Below are positions 26,050 through 34,804 of a stretch of DNA of 64,000 bases, in pieces. Where the stretch lies: the NCBI RefSeq assembly GCF_000384475.1, contig NZ_ARWB01000001.1:1406176-1470175 (forward strand). The letters run 5' to 3'. Below the pieces are notes generated by a model. It saw only the letters and a list, made by a program, of their open reading frames with translations. It did no database searches and was not told the DNA's origin. Each line of letters starts with the position of its first letter. Within the stretch, counting starts at the first letter, position 1. Source of the stretch: Methylopila sp. M107. GTDB lineage: Bacteria; Pseudomonadota; Alphaproteobacteria; Rhizobiales; Methylopilaceae. The position numbers were made by a program, and so were the translations under genes.

Positions 26050-27141
26050 CTACGCGGTCACCTCCCGCGCGGTGATCGAATATTTGAAGTTGTCCGGGTC
26101 GAGGCAGTCGAGCAGCCCCGCCACCGTCTCGGCCTGCGGATACATGAAGAAGCCGAGCGACGCTCCTTGCGATCCCGGCAGCTTGACGTCATGGGCGTCG
26201 TTATAGGCGAGCCAGTTGGTCTCCCACGAACCGAACAGCGCCTTGCGGGCCGCGACCACCTTCGGGTCGTCGATCGCGAGCTTGGTCGGCGGCTCCTCCA
26301 GAACGACCTTGCGCACGTCCGCCGGATCGACCGGGAACCACCCCGCCCCGTCGAGCCACACTTCGGCGCGGCAATGCTGCGACTTGGTGATGGTCTCGCT
26401 GTTCGCCCCAAGGCTCTTGTAGCCGAACTTCGAGGGCGCCACGCGGATGCCGTAGACATCGCGCGCCGGTAGCCCCGCCGCGCGGGCGAGCCCGACATAG
26501 AGCGCGTTGATGTCGGCGCATTTGCCACCCAAATTGCCGCTTTCGAGCATGGTCGCGATGTCGCCGAGGCCGCAGCCGCGGACCTTCGCGTCGCGATGGG
26601 TGTTTTCGACGACCCATTCGTAGATCGCCTTCGCCTTGGCGCGATCGTTCGTCTCGGAGCCCACGATCTTCTCGGAGGTCTTCGCCACGACGCCGTCTGT
26701 CGGGATGAGCTTGGTGCCGGCGAGATAGGCGGCGCGGTCTGCGTCGGAGAGCTTGCCTCCGGCCCCGCTTTCGCTCGCGTCGCGATCACGCGTCGAGACG
26801 CGGCTCACAACCTCGATCCGGGGCGCCTCGGCGCCGCCCTTCCACTCGGCCAGCACCATGCCGACCGGGCCGGACTGCAGATCCGCCTTGTCGGCGTTGC
26901 CCTCGAACTTGCTCTCGCCGGGCTTGGTCCAGTCGTCCGCGGAAAAGCTCGGCGTCGGGATCCAGACGCGCGCCTCGCCCTTCGACGAGACCAGCTCGAC
27001 CCGCGTGCGGATCTCGAAATGGCGCCACGCGCCGGGTTTTGGCGCGAAGCTCGCGGCCTCCTCCGCGAAGGCCGAGCGCCCGAGCGCCATCACGCCGAGC
27101 GCGGCGGCGCCCGTCTTCAGTACCGTACGACGATGCATCAT
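26050..27141 (-). CDS. Tat-exported transglutaminase-like protein
   Basis: A 363-residue secreted protein. The N-terminus has a twin-arginine signal (HRRTVLKTGAAALG, then a hydrophobic core and cleavage near AFAEEA). The transglutaminase/cysteine-protease core shows the triad as Cys in GGKCADINALYVGLAR, His (QHCRAEVWL) and Asp in WFPVDPADV. Such domains act as peptidases or amide-processing enzymes; the substrate is unknown. ATG at 27141 has GGGAG nine bases upstream. The gene lies downstream of a TlpA-like thioredoxin (26-base gap) in one operon. Tat export suggests folding before export. Confidence 0.85.
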   Translation of the reverse strand: MMHRRTVLKTGAAALGVMALGRSAFAEEAASFAPKPGAWRHFEIRTRVELVSSKGEARVWIPTPSFSADDWTKPGESKFEGNADKADLQSGPVGMVLAEWKGGAEAPRIEVVSRVSTRDRDASESGAGGKLSDADRAAYLAGTKLIPTDGVVAKTSEKIVGSETNDRAKAKAIYEWVVENTHRDAKVRGCGLGDIATMLESGNLGGKCADINALYVGLARAAGLPARDVYGIRVAPSKFGYKSLGANSETITKSQHCRAEVWLDGAGWFPVDPADVRKVVLEEPPTKLAIDDPKVVAARKALFGSWETNWLAYNDAHDVKLPGSQGASLGFFMYPQAETVAGLLDCLDPDNFKYSITAREVTA

Positions 27142-27167
27142 CTCGGTGTTCTCCCTCGTCTTCTCTG

Positions 27168-27707
27168 TTAGCGCGCGAGACCGTCGAGGGTCTCGGCGAG
27201 TTTGGGCGACGTCCAGTCGAGCGGGCCGGCGGCTGCAAGCGCGGTCCTGCCGTCCGGCGACAGGACGACCGTCGCGGGCAGGCCGCGGACGTGAAAAGCG
27301 GTCGTGATCGTCTTGTCCTCGTCGAGCGCGACTGCGCCCGGCAGGTCGAACCGCGCCGCGAACGTCTTCGCCCGCGAGGCGGGCTCCGCGACGTTGACGC
27401 CAATGAAGCGGATCGTGTCGCTCCGCGCCTTCGCGAAGGCCGCGAGCGAGGGCAGCTCGTCCTTGCAGGGCTCGCACCAGCTCGCGAAGAAATGCACCAG
27501 CGTGACGCGGCCGGGTTCCGGCGAGATCGTCAGCGGGGCGCCGTCGAGGGACTTCGCCTGAACCGGCCCCGAGGGCGCGCTGAGGAACGGGGCGAGCGCG
27601 CCGAACTCGGTCGCGGCGGCGGGCGGCGCCAGCAGAGCGGCGACGATCGCGCCAAGCGCGATGCGCGTTCTGGGAAATCCGGGTCTTGTCGGTCCGGTCG
27701 CCGGCAC
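27168..27707 (-). CDS. TlpA/ResA-like periplasmic thioredoxin
   Basis: A 179-residue thioredoxin-fold protein with an N-terminal signal or anchor segment (ALGAIVAALLAPPAAAT) and the redox motif ASWCEPCKDELPSL. It also has VHFF, GVNVAEPASRAK and the cis-proline region VRGLPATVVLSPDGR. Family members reduce disulfides in apocytochromes and other periplasmic proteins. GTG at 27707 is preferred because GAAGGA stands 8 bases upstream. It is the first gene of a pair with the Tat-exported transglutaminase, whose active-site cysteine it could keep reduced (inference). Confidence 0.85.
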   Translation of the reverse strand: MPATGPTRPGFPRTRIALGAIVAALLAPPAAATEFGALAPFLSAPSGPVQAKSLDGAPLTISPEPGRVTLVHFFASWCEPCKDELPSLAAFAKARSDTIRFIGVNVAEPASRAKTFAARFDLPGAVALDEDKTITTAFHVRGLPATVVLSPDGRTALAAAGPLDWTSPKLAETLDGLAR

Positions 27708-27871
27708 GCGGCAGATCCTTCGGCTCGAAAATCCAACAACTTGGACCTCGCGACGATGCGCCCGCCGCCCCGAGACGGTCAAGGCTCCGCTTGCAGGAGA
27801 GCCCGCCCCGCACCAAATCTTGTTCGCGGGGTGAAACTCCCCGCGCGACCTGACCGGAGACGCCCGAAGAC

Positions 27872-28375
27872 ATGACGACCTCCAGCCCGCTCTACCCGAC
27901 CGCGATCCCGCCGCGCGAGCTGATCGACCCGCTGGTCGACCCGCGCCTTTACGAGGGCGTGCTGAGCCGCCGGGTGCTCGCCTTCTGCGTCGACTTCACC
28001 ATCGTCGCGACGTTGACCGTGATCGCGATCCCGATCGTCGGCGTGATCGGGCTGCTGACGCTCGGTCTCGGCTGGCTGGTCTATCCGTTCCTGTTCCAGG
28101 CGATCGCGATCCTCTATTCCGGCGCGACGCTCGGCGGCGACAAGGCGGCGACCTGGGGCATGCGGCTGACGGGCTTGACCTCGCGGCTCTGGCACGGCGC
28201 CAAGCCCGGCTTCATGATCGCGGCCGCGCACGTCATCTTCCTCTACATGTCCATCACGTTCCTGACGCCGTTCATCCTGATCGTTGGGCTTCTGACGCGC
28301 CGCAAGCAGCTGCTGCACGACCTCGTGCTCGGCACGCTGTTCATCGACAAGGGAGCGCTCGAAGGCCGCGGCTGA
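27872..28375 (+). CDS. RDD-family membrane protein
   Basis: A 167-residue inner-membrane protein with about three helices and the RDD-family hallmarks: a basic Arg followed by Asp in the first helix (SRRVLAFCVDFTIVA), the ATLGGDKAATWGMRLTGL loop after helix two, and RRKQLLHDLVLGTLFID at the C-terminus. The function of RDD proteins is poorly defined; some are linked to ion stress. It stands alone and is followed by a repeat-rich gap. Confidence 0.85.
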   Translation: MTTSSPLYPTAIPPRELIDPLVDPRLYEGVLSRRVLAFCVDFTIVATLTVIAIPIVGVIGLLTLGLGWLVYPFLFQAIAILYSGATLGGDKAATWGMRLTGLTSRLWHGAKPGFMIAAAHVIFLYMSITFLTPFILIVGLLTRRKQLLHDLVLGTLFIDKGALEGRG

Positions 28376-28410
28376 TCGCGCTTGCTCGGTTGCTCAAACG
28401 GCGAGACGCC

Positions 28411-28574
28411 GTCCTTCACCTCTCCCCGGCGGGGAGAGGTCGGCGCGCAAGCGCCGGGTGAGGGGGCGCCGCCGCATCCGGACAGCCCCGATCCCCCTCA
28501 CCCGCTCGGCTTCGCCTCACGACCCCCGATCGGGTCGGGGGCAGGCTCTCTCCCTGCTGGGGAGAGGTGAAGGA
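28411..28574. repeat. Palindromic repeat element between RDD gene and bpt
   Basis: GTCCTTCACCTCTCCCCGGC with GGGGAGAGG hairpin at the left and CTCCCTGCTGGGGAGAGGTG with AAGGAC at the right form outer inverted arms, with GAGGGGGCGCCGCC / CCCCCTCACCCG inside. The 326-base gap holds no gene. A 14-base direct repeat, CTGATCGCGCTTGC, flanks the element at 28372-28385 and 28604-28617. Confidence 0.75.
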
Positions 28575-28701
28575 CAGCGCGATTGCCTCAGGCGACCCTC
28601 CTGCTGATCGCGCTTGCCGTAGGCCAAACGGCTGATATCCTTCCAGACTCAAGAAGCGCCGTCGCGGGCGGGACCGTGACGGCGGTGAGGACAGCTCGCA
28701 C

Positions 28702-29454
28702 TTGACGGCCCATTCGCGCGACACGCCGCAGTTCTACCTGACCGCCCCTTCGCCCTGCCCCTACCTCAAGGGCCAGTTCGAGCGAAAAGTCTTCACGCAC
28801 CTTGTCGGCGAGCAGGCGGCGACGCTGAACGACCTGCTGACGCATGGCGGCTTCCGCCGCAGCCAGACCATCGCCTACCGCCCCGCCTGCGAGAGCTGCC
28901 GCGCCTGCGTCTCGGTGCGCGTGCGGGTCGACGAGTTCGTGTGGACCAAGGCGTTCCGCCGCAACCGCGCGGTCAACCGCGACCTCGTCCGCGCAGACAT
29001 CGGGACGACGCCCACCTCCGAGCAGTATTCGCTGTTCCGCGCCTATCTCGACCGCCGCCATTCCGACGGCGGCATGGTCGACATGACGGTGCTCGACTAC
29101 GCAACCATGGTCGAGGACAGCCACGTCCGCACCGGCCTCGTGGAGTATCGCCGCCGCGGTCCGGACACCGCGATCAACGGCAAGGGACAGGGGCCCCTGA
29201 TCGCGGTCGCGCTGGTCGACCGGCTCTCGGACGGGCTGTCGCTGGTCTACTCGTTCTACGACCCCGAGCAGTCCGAGCGCGGCCTCGGCACCCACGTCAT
29301 CCTCGACCATATCGAGCAGGCCCGGAAGCTCGGCCTGCCGTACCTCTACCTCGGCTACTGGGTCGATGGCTCGCCGAAGATGGACTACAAGCGGAGGTTC
29401 CGCCCGCAGGAGTTTTTGAGCCCCGGCGGATGGGTGCTGCGCGAGGGGGAATAG
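28702..29454 (+). CDS. bpt: Bpt, aspartate/glutamate leucyltransferase (N-degron pathway)
   Basis: Transfers leucine from Leu-tRNA to N-terminal Asp or Glu of proteins, making them ClpAP/ClpS degradation substrates. The 250-residue protein has the Ate/Bpt N-terminal block [20 protein letters not shown], the Cys pair [12 protein letters not shown] and the C-terminal GNAT-like segment [20 protein letters not shown]-type with [20 protein letters not shown]. The start is TTG at 28702, with GAGGAC about 10 bases upstream; no in-frame ATG exists before the conserved block. Confidence 0.92.
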   Translation: MTAHSRDTPQFYLTAPSPCPYLKGQFERKVFTHLVGEQAATLNDLLTHGGFRRSQTIAYRPACESCRACVSVRVRVDEFVWTKAFRRNRAVNRDLVRADIGTTPTSEQYSLFRAYLDRRHSDGGMVDMTVLDYATMVEDSHVRTGLVEYRRRGPDTAINGKGQGPLIAVALVDRLSDGLSLVYSFYDPEQSERGLGTHVILDHIEQARKLGLPYLYLGYWVDGSPKMDYKRRFRPQEFLSPGGWVLREGE

Positions 29455-29455
29455 C

Positions 29456-29583
29456 CCCGCGCCCTTGTCCCGGCCTTGAGCCGGGACCCATAGCCACCAT
29501 GGCGTCCGGACGATCCCGCCGCGCGGTGCGCCGTTTTGGCGGGCGCGTCTGTGTCCCGGCTCAAGGCCGGGACAAGGGCGCGG
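29456..29583. repeat. Long inverted repeat (family A) between bpt and parC
   Basis: CGCGCCCTTGTCCCGGCCTT / GAGCCGGGACCC on the left is mirrored by TGTCCCGGCTCAAGGCCGGG / ACAAGGGCGCG on the right, each arm itself a hairpin. It fills the space between the convergent bpt and parC stops and could terminate both. The same family precedes cobN. Confidence 0.75.
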
Positions 29584-29585
29584 GG

Positions 29586-31829
29586 TTACCCCCCGAACCT
29601 ATTCGACTTCGGGAACCCATGCGGCGGCAGCCTGCCGGCCTCGGCGCGGTTCCCGAGCCAGTCCCGCAGTTCCTCGCCCTTCACAAGCCGAGCCACGCCG
29701 CCATTGGTCGTGAAGCTCAGCCCCTCGGCGAGCGAAAACACCTTGGCGTCGGAGACGCCGCCGTCCTTGTAGCGCTGCAGGCGCACGCCCGCGCCGCGCG
29801 CCATCTCGGCGACCTGCGAAATGGGAAACAGCAGCAGCTTCCTGTTCTGCCCGACGATCGCGACCGTGTCGCCATCGGCGACCGCGAACAGCAGCAGCCT
29901 CGCCTTGTCGTCGAGGTTGACGACCTGCCGCCCCTTGCGGGTCGACGACAGCAGCTGGTCCTCGGAAATCAGAAACCCGCGCGCCTCGCTCGTCACGACG
30001 AGGCGCTTGCGCCCCGCCTTGTGCGCGAAGGCGGCGACGATGTCGGCGCCGTCGTCGAAATCGACCATGAGCCGGATCGGCTCGCCGGTGCCGCGCCCGC
30101 CCGGCAGCTTCGACGCCTCGAGCGTAAAGGCCTTGCCGTTCGAGGTCGCGATCAGGATCTTGGCGGTCGTCTCGGTCGGGAAGGCGAATTTGAGCTTGTC
30201 GTCGGCCTTGAAGGCGAGGCCCGAGACGTCCGCCACATGACCTTTCAGCGCGCGGATCCAGCCCTTCTCGGAAATCACCACCGTGACCGGCTCGCGCTCG
30301 ACGAAGGCGTCGGCGACGTCGGCTGCGGTCGCCGACGGCGGCGCCTCGAAGCTGGTGCGACGCTTGCCCAGGGCTGTGTCGGGGCCGAACGCCTTTTCCA
30401 GCCCGTCGAGCTCCTTGCCGACGCGCTTCCACTGCTTCGCCTCGGAGCCGAGAAGGCCGCGCAGCTCCTCGCCTTCCTTGGTCAGCTTCTCGTGCTCGCG
30501 GCGGATTTCTATTTCCTCGAGCTTCGCCAGCGAGCGCAGCCGCATGTTGAGGATCGAGTCGGCCTGCAGCTCGGTGAGGTCGAAGGCCTTCATCAGATCG
30601 GCCTTCGGGTCGTCCGCCTGCCGGACGATGCGGATCACCTCGTCGACATTGAGGAACGCGATCAGCAGCCCATCGAGAATCTCGAGGCGGCGGACGATGG
30701 CGTCGAGCCGGTGCTGCGAGCGGCGCTGGATGACCTCGCGGCGATGGTCGAGCCAGTGGCGCAGAGCGTCCTTCAGGCCGAGCACCATGGGAGTCTGGCC
30801 CTTGACCAGCACGTTCATGTTGATCGGGATGCGGGTCTCGAGCTCGGTGAGCTTGAACACCGACTCCATCATCACGACCGGGTCGACCTGGCGGGCGCGC
30901 GGCTCCAGCACGAGGCGGATCACGTCGGTCGACTCGTCGCGGACGTCGACCACCAGCGGCATCTTGCGCTCGTTGATCAGCTCGGCGATCCGCTCGACCA
31001 GCCGGCTCTTCGGGATGCCGTAGGGGATTTCGGTGATCACGACGACCCAGGTTCCGCGCCCCAGATCCTCGACGGACCAGCGCGCGCGGGTGCGGAACGA
31101 GCCCCTGCCCGTCCGGTAGCTCTCGGCGATGACCGAGGCCGAATCCACGATCACGCCGCCGGTCGGAAAGTCCGGTCCGAGAACGTGCTCCAGCAGCGCC
31201 TCGGTCTCGGCGTTGGGGTCGGCGAGCAGCACGCGCGCGGCGCGCACCAGCTCGGTCACGTTGTGCGGCGGGATCGACGTCGCCATGCCGACCGCGATGC
31301 CCTGGGAGCCGTTCGCGAGCAGGTTCGGGAACGCGCTCGGCAGGACGATCGGCTCCTGCTCCAGGCCGTCATAGGTCGCGCGGAAGTCGACCGCGTTCTC
31401 TTCGAGCCCATCGAGCAGAAGGCGCGCGACTTCGGTGAGGCGCGCCTCGGTGTAGCGCATGGCGGCGGCGTTATCGCCGTCGACATTGCCGAAATTGCCC
31501 TGCCCCTCGACCAGCGGCCAGCGCTGCGCAAAGTCCTGCGCGAGCCGCACCAGCGCGTCGTAGATCGATTGGTCGCCATGCGGGTGGTATTTGCCCATCA
31601 CGTCGCCGACGACGCGGGCGCATTTCTTGAACGCGGCCCCGGGATCGAGCTTCAGCTCGCGCATCGCCCACAGCACGCGGCGGTGGACGGGCTTCAGCCC
31701 GTCGCGGACGTCGGGGAGCGCGCGCTGCGTGATGGTCGAGAGCGCATAAGCGAGGTAGCGCTCCTCCAGCGCCGACCGGAGGTCGACGGGAAGAACGCCG
31801 TCTTCGGGCGGAGGCGCTAGTTCGCTCAT
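29586..31829 (-). CDS. parC: ParC, DNA topoisomerase IV subunit A
   Basis: Breakage-reunion subunit of topoisomerase IV, decatenating chromosomes. 747 residues: winged-helix core with [17 protein letters not shown] (about 40-56), [20 protein letters not shown] (80-99) and the catalytic tyrosine in [11 protein letters not shown] (Y126). ISEIPYG-like [16 protein letters not shown] follows, then a coiled coil and a C-terminal beta-pinwheel. The length favours ParC over GyrA, as does the absence of a GyrA box in the tail. The quinolone-determining position equal to E. coli Ser80 is Gln87 here. Confidence 0.93.
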   Translation of the reverse strand: MSELAPPPEDGVLPVDLRSALEERYLAYALSTITQRALPDVRDGLKPVHRRVLWAMRELKLDPGAAFKKCARVVGDVMGKYHPHGDQSIYDALVRLAQDFAQRWPLVEGQGNFGNVDGDNAAAMRYTEARLTEVARLLLDGLEENAVDFRATYDGLEQEPIVLPSAFPNLLANGSQGIAVGMATSIPPHNVTELVRAARVLLADPNAETEALLEHVLGPDFPTGGVIVDSASVIAESYRTGRGSFRTRARWSVEDLGRGTWVVVITEIPYGIPKSRLVERIAELINERKMPLVVDVRDESTDVIRLVLEPRARQVDPVVMMESVFKLTELETRIPINMNVLVKGQTPMVLGLKDALRHWLDHRREVIQRRSQHRLDAIVRRLEILDGLLIAFLNVDEVIRIVRQADDPKADLMKAFDLTELQADSILNMRLRSLAKLEEIEIRREHEKLTKEGEELRGLLGSEAKQWKRVGKELDGLEKAFGPDTALGKRRTSFEAPPSATAADVADAFVEREPVTVVISEKGWIRALKGHVADVSGLAFKADDKLKFAFPTETTAKILIATSNGKAFTLEASKLPGGRGTGEPIRLMVDFDDGADIVAAFAHKAGRKRLVVTSEARGFLISEDQLLSSTRKGRQVVNLDDKARLLLFAVADGDTVAIVGQNRKLLLFPISQVAEMARGAGVRLQRYKDGGVSDAKVFSLAEGLSFTTNGGVARLVKGEELRDWLGNRAEAGRLPPHGFPKSNRFGG

Positions 31830-31904
31830 TGTTCCGGATTAGGCGCTGGGCCGATTCGGATCAAGGAGCGCTTGGCGTTCGTGCACAGCCGAGACGTCGC
31901 GCCC

Positions 31905-32390
31905 TTCCCTCCATTCTTGACCCGGGCCTGACCCGGGACCCAGACGCCCGACGCGTTCTGGAAAGAACGCGCACGAAGCGTCGCGGCGCCTTCGGCGCCG
32001 TTAGCCCGCGACGGTTCTTGATCCTCCCCCGCTTCGCGGAGGAGGGGGCGGACGTAAGGCGCGACGGTTCAATGCCCAGCGCGAGACTTGCGCCTATGGA
32101 CGAAGCGGCGGCGCGAGGCCGCCCCCTCCACCATGCTGACGCATGGTCCCCCTCCCCCGCGAAGACGCAGGGGAGGAACCGGCGGCGACGCCTCTTGATC
32201 CTCCTCCGCTTTAGCGGGGGAGGGGGACCGCGAAGCGGTGGAGGGGGCGGGCGTAGGGCGCGACGGTTCAGCGTCCCCCGCCGCGCGGGAATAGCGCTAT
32301 CGAAGAAATGGCGGCGCGAGCCCGCCCCCTCCACCATGCTGACGCATGGTCCCCCTCCCCCGCGCGTGCCGCACGGAGGAGGATCGAGGG
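31905..32390. repeat. Tandem composite palindromic repeats (families A and B)
   Basis: Starts with a CCCGGGCCTGACCCGGGACC hairpin, then two copies of a composite unit (about 32034-32185 and 32205-32385). Each has a GGAGGGGGCGG-[GA]CGTA arm, the phrase GGCGCGACGGTTCA, a central variable part and CCCCCTCCACCATGCTGACG with CATGGTCCCCCTCCCCCGCG. The second copy ends in the CGTGCCGCACGGAGGAGGATC hairpin also seen at 6493-6518. Confidence 0.75.
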
Positions 32391-32740
32391 CGCGCCTTTT
32401 CGTTCGCCGGCTCGATTTCGCCGTCGTCGTCATGGCCTGCGATGTCAGACAGCGCATGCGAGAAGCAGGAAGGCGCGGAACGCCAGGCCACCGCTCATTC
32501 CGTAGTTTTCGGATAACCGGTCGCCCGGCGCCCCGCGCGCGGCGTTTCGCATCGGCTGCAGAAGCCGCGCTCCGACGTCGGGCGAACCGTCGGTCCGGGG
32601 ACTAACCCGGGTTCCGGTCCCATTGCGGCGACTTGGCGGGTCCGGACATCCTTTCGGGACGTCGGCCCGGCAGTTTCGCCTCCCGTCGCGTTACGGCCCA
32701 CTGAAGGGCGGCCCCGTCTTCACAGGGCGGGCGGCCAGTT

Positions 32741-32890
32741 TCACGCCGGGCGATCCCCGAAGCCTCGACCGCTCGCGTCCCGAGGGACGAAAGCGGCGTC
32801 GATCCCGGCATCCTGCCCGACGCCGCAGTCCGACGTCCCGCGGCTGAAGCTCCGGTGCTTCCAACCGCTGGCGCCGCCCTCGTCCCGCAT
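32741..32890 (-). CDS. Possible small SOS-regulated protein (49 codons), tentative
   Basis: An ATG at 32890 opens a 49-residue frame ending at a TGA at 32741. It lies about 45 bases downstream of a leftward promoter containing a LexA-type box. Its third codon positions are about 85 percent G or C, which is coding-like for this genome and better than the longer overlapping frame on the same strand. No ribosome site is obvious and I recognise no family. It is polar, Gly/Arg/Asp-rich and without a membrane segment. It may equally be that the transcript is a non-coding RNA. Confidence 0.25.
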   Translation of the reverse strand: MRDEGGASGWKHRSFSRGTSDCGVGQDAGIDAAFVPRDASGRGFGDRPA

Positions 32891-32936
32891 GGCCGGCCGG
32901 TACCGATCACGCCTTCCCGACGGGAAGAGGTCTCAC

Positions 32937-32966
32937 GACCAGAACATAGAAGGAACAAACTGTCAA
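32937..32966 (-). promoter_or_regulatory. Putative SOS promoter with LexA box (GAAC-N7-GAAC)
   Basis: On the minus strand a consensus -35 TTGACA (32966-32961) is followed by GTTC-N7-GTTC (32956-32942), the alphaproteobacterial LexA operator, sitting in the spacer before a weak -10 (TCTGGT, 32943-32938). This is the geometry expected of a LexA-repressed promoter firing leftwards. The operator half-sites are exact; the -10 is poor. Confidence 0.6.
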
Positions 32967-33004
32967 GGAATAATTTCCGATACAGCGTGGTCCGGTCCCC
33001 CGCC

Positions 33005-33080
33005 CCTCCCCCGCCCCTCCCTTGTCCCGGCCTTGAGCCGGGACCCGGAGTCGCCATGCGTTCGGGCGCGGGCCGCATAC
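33005..33080. repeat. Family A palindromic repeat
   Basis: CTTGTCCCGGCCTTGAGCCG with GGACCC, followed by a less symmetric CATGCGTTCGGGCGCGGGCC segment. It resembles one half of the element at 29456-29583. It lies just beyond the 3' end of the lipoprotein gene and may assist termination. Confidence 0.6.
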
Positions 33081-33092
33081 GCGGCGTCTCCC

Positions 33093-33554
33093 TCAGGTCG
33101 CGGGTTTGACGGCGGTCTCGTTCAGCGAGAGTTTCGGCGCGGTCTCGCGCCCGCGACGCCGGGGGCCGACCGGCGACTGGATCGGTTCGAGCGCGATGAC
33201 GACCGGGCTCGGATAATGCTCGAGCGTCGCGCCGGTCGCAGCGTCCACGCCCATCCCGATGACGCCGCCGACGAGGAGGTTGCCCGCAAAACCGGCCGCG
33301 CCGCGACCGGCGACCTTGGTCTTCACCGGAACGCTGGCGTCGCGATAGCCGGGCTTCGAAGCCGTGACCACGAACTCGTCCTTGCGACCGACCTGGAACG
33401 TGCAAGGGGTGGCGGGGCAGGCATGGTTCATGGAGGTGCGCACCGCCGCGCCCTGCGGCTCGGTGTTGACCGTAATCTGCTCGGTCGTGCCGCGCGTGAT
33501 CGAGGCGCAACCGGCCAACGCACAGCACGTCGCGGCGACAAGAAACATGCGCAT
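33093..33554 (-). CDS. Predicted outer-membrane lipoprotein with PEGA-like domain
   Basis: 153 residues with a type II signal: MRMFLVAATCCALAGC, the lipobox LAGC giving acylated Cys16 followed by ASI, which favours outer-membrane sorting. The mature part (ITVNTEPQGAAVRTS, FVVTASKPGYRDASVPV) has the beta-strand pattern of PEGA-type domains, then a Gly-rich hydrophobic loop (FAGNLLVGGVIGMGVDAATG) and a Pro/Arg-rich tail. Similar small lipoproteins are common in Rhizobiales and of unknown function. The gene is isolated. Confidence 0.8.
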   Translation of the reverse strand: MRMFLVAATCCALAGCASITRGTTEQITVNTEPQGAAVRTSMNHACPATPCTFQVGRKDEFVVTASKPGYRDASVPVKTKVAGRGAAGFAGNLLVGGVIGMGVDAATGATLEHYPSPVVIALEPIQSPVGPRRRGRETAPKLSLNETAVKPAT

Positions 33555-33721
33555 GCAAGGGTATCCCGGCACCAAAATTGGTGAGGACGCCCTATAGGGC
33601 CGAATCGCGCTTAGGTTGTATCCGTAGAACTACTTATCGGTCGACCACTGCGGTCGCGTTCACTGGAACGGCGCATGAGGGGGCCCGCCTGGTCGCGGCG
33701 GGCCGCTCGCACTGAAAAACC

Positions 33722-34804
33722 TCACGCCGCGGCGCGGTTTTGGATGCGGCCGTGGACGAGATCGTGGATGAAGCCGAGCTTCCGCACGACCGCGTCGGCC
33801 AGCACGAACGGATAGGCGTCGCCGATGCCGATCGAGCGGTTCAGCATGTTGAGCGCAGCCGCAGTCGCGAACCAGCTGGTCGCGATGTCCCCGATGGTCG
33901 CGCCCTTGCCGTAGACGTCGAAACTCGCCTCGGTGCTGATCGCGTCTTCCTTGTCGACGCGCGGATCGACCTTGAAGCCGAGCGCCCGCGCGGTGTCGAG
34001 CGTGTCGGTGATGTGGAAGTAGTGCGCCCAGGTCTCGGCGAAGTCCTCCCACGGATGGACCGCCGCGTAAGACGACAGGTACTCGTCCTGCCAGCCGGGC
34101 CTCGGCCCGTTGGCGTAATGGGTCTGCAGCGACTGCTCGTAGTCGACGCTGTCGTCGCCGAACACGGCGCGGCACTGCTCCAGCAATCCGCCGTCGCGCA
34201 CCAGCCGGTCCCAGTACCAGTGGCCGACCTCGTGGCGGAAATGGCCGAGCAGCGTGCGATAGGGCTCGCCCATGGCCGAACGGCGCTTCTCGCGCTCGGC
34301 GTCGTCGGCCTCGACCAGCGCGATGGTGATCAGCCCGTCGTCATGACCCGTCATCACGTGGCCCGCGGCGTTGGGATCGTCGCTCAGGAACTGGAAGCCG
34401 AGGCCCTCGGGATGGTCGGCGCGGGTGTCGCGCGGCAGGCCGAGCCGGAAGATCGTGTAGAACAGCCGGCGCTTGGCCACTTCCATCCGCCGCCACAGGT
34501 CGAGATTGGCGGCGTCGTCCGTGCTCGGCACGACGAGATTGTGCCTGCAGCAGTCGCAGAACTGCCGGCCGCCGGAGGCCGGAACCAGCCAGTTGCAGAC
34601 GCTCTGGTCGTAATTTGTGCAGTAGAACCAGCCGGAGCTGTCGCTCCGTTGTCCGACGGACGTCCACGACCCGTCGTCCGCCTGCTCGAGCGCGAGCATC
34701 GCGTTGGAGTGCGGTTCGTAGCCGAGCGCATGATTGCAGCGCTCGCAGACGACGTTTTCGAAATAGACGACCTGGCTGCAGGACGGACAGGCGAACAGTC
34801 TCAT
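33722..34804 (-). CDS. Putative zinc-binding metallopeptidase with N-terminal zinc ribbons
   Basis: A 360-residue cytosolic protein. The N-terminus has two zinc-ribbon-like Cys clusters (CPSCSQVVYFENVVCERC at residues 5-22, and CTNYDQSVCNW with CDCCRHN around 70-95). The C-terminal part holds a zincin motif HFRHEVGHWYWDRL and the downstream HPWEDFAETWAHYFHI, which supplies further metal ligands. ATG at 34804 has a GAGGGGG ribosome site 5 bases upstream. The family typically neighbours transglutaminase, ATP-grasp and alpha-E genes, and it does so here, divergent from the transglutaminase-DUF2126 gene by 184 bases. Role as peptidase is inferred from motifs. Confidence 0.85.
   Translation of the reverse strand: MRLFACPSCSQVVYFENVVCERCNHALGYEPHSNAMLALEQADDGSWTSVGQRSDSSGWFYCTNYDQSVCNWLVPASGGRQFCDCCRHNLVVPSTDDAANLDLWRRMEVAKRRLFYTIFRLGLPRDTRADHPEGLGFQFLSDDPNAAGHVMTGHDDGLITIALVEADDAEREKRRSAMGEPYRTLLGHFRHEVGHWYWDRLVRDGGLLEQCRAVFGDDSVDYEQSLQTHYANGPRPGWQDEYLSSYAAVHPWEDFAETWAHYFHITDTLDTARALGFKVDPRVDKEDAISTEASFDVYGKGATIGDIATSWFATAAALNMLNRSIGIGDAYPFVLADAVVRKLGFIHDLVHGRIQNRAAA

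Larger units (their letters stand above)
31830..33092. other. 1.26-kb gap without a recognised gene: repeats and an orphan promoter
   Basis: Between parC and the lipoprotein gene no open frame shows family motifs. The left part (31905-32390) holds repeated family B palindromes with one unit present twice. The middle (32390-32900) is unique sequence. At 32937-32966 a leftward promoter with a LexA-type operator is found, possibly serving a 49-codon frame at 32741-32890. The right end (33005-33080) is a family A repeat. Confidence 0.6.

Noticed and set aside
28941-31820. Plus-strand frame of almost 3 kb over bpt and parC
   Set aside because: It runs antisense through the whole of parC, whose catalytic motifs are intact, and has no recognisable domain.
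31905-32390. Possible CRISPR array
   Set aside because: Repeats are palindromic composite units of unequal length and spacing, without regular spacers or cas genes.
32445-32498. 17-codon hydrophobic leader-like peptide frame on the minus strand (MSGGLAFRAF...)
   Set aside because: Too short to support, no ribosome binding site at useful spacing, and lies 450 bases from the nearest promoter candidate.
32600-32960. Candidate structural RNA (tmRNA, RNase P, SRP or 6S RNA)
   Set aside because: None of the conserved core sequences of these RNAs could be found on either strand.
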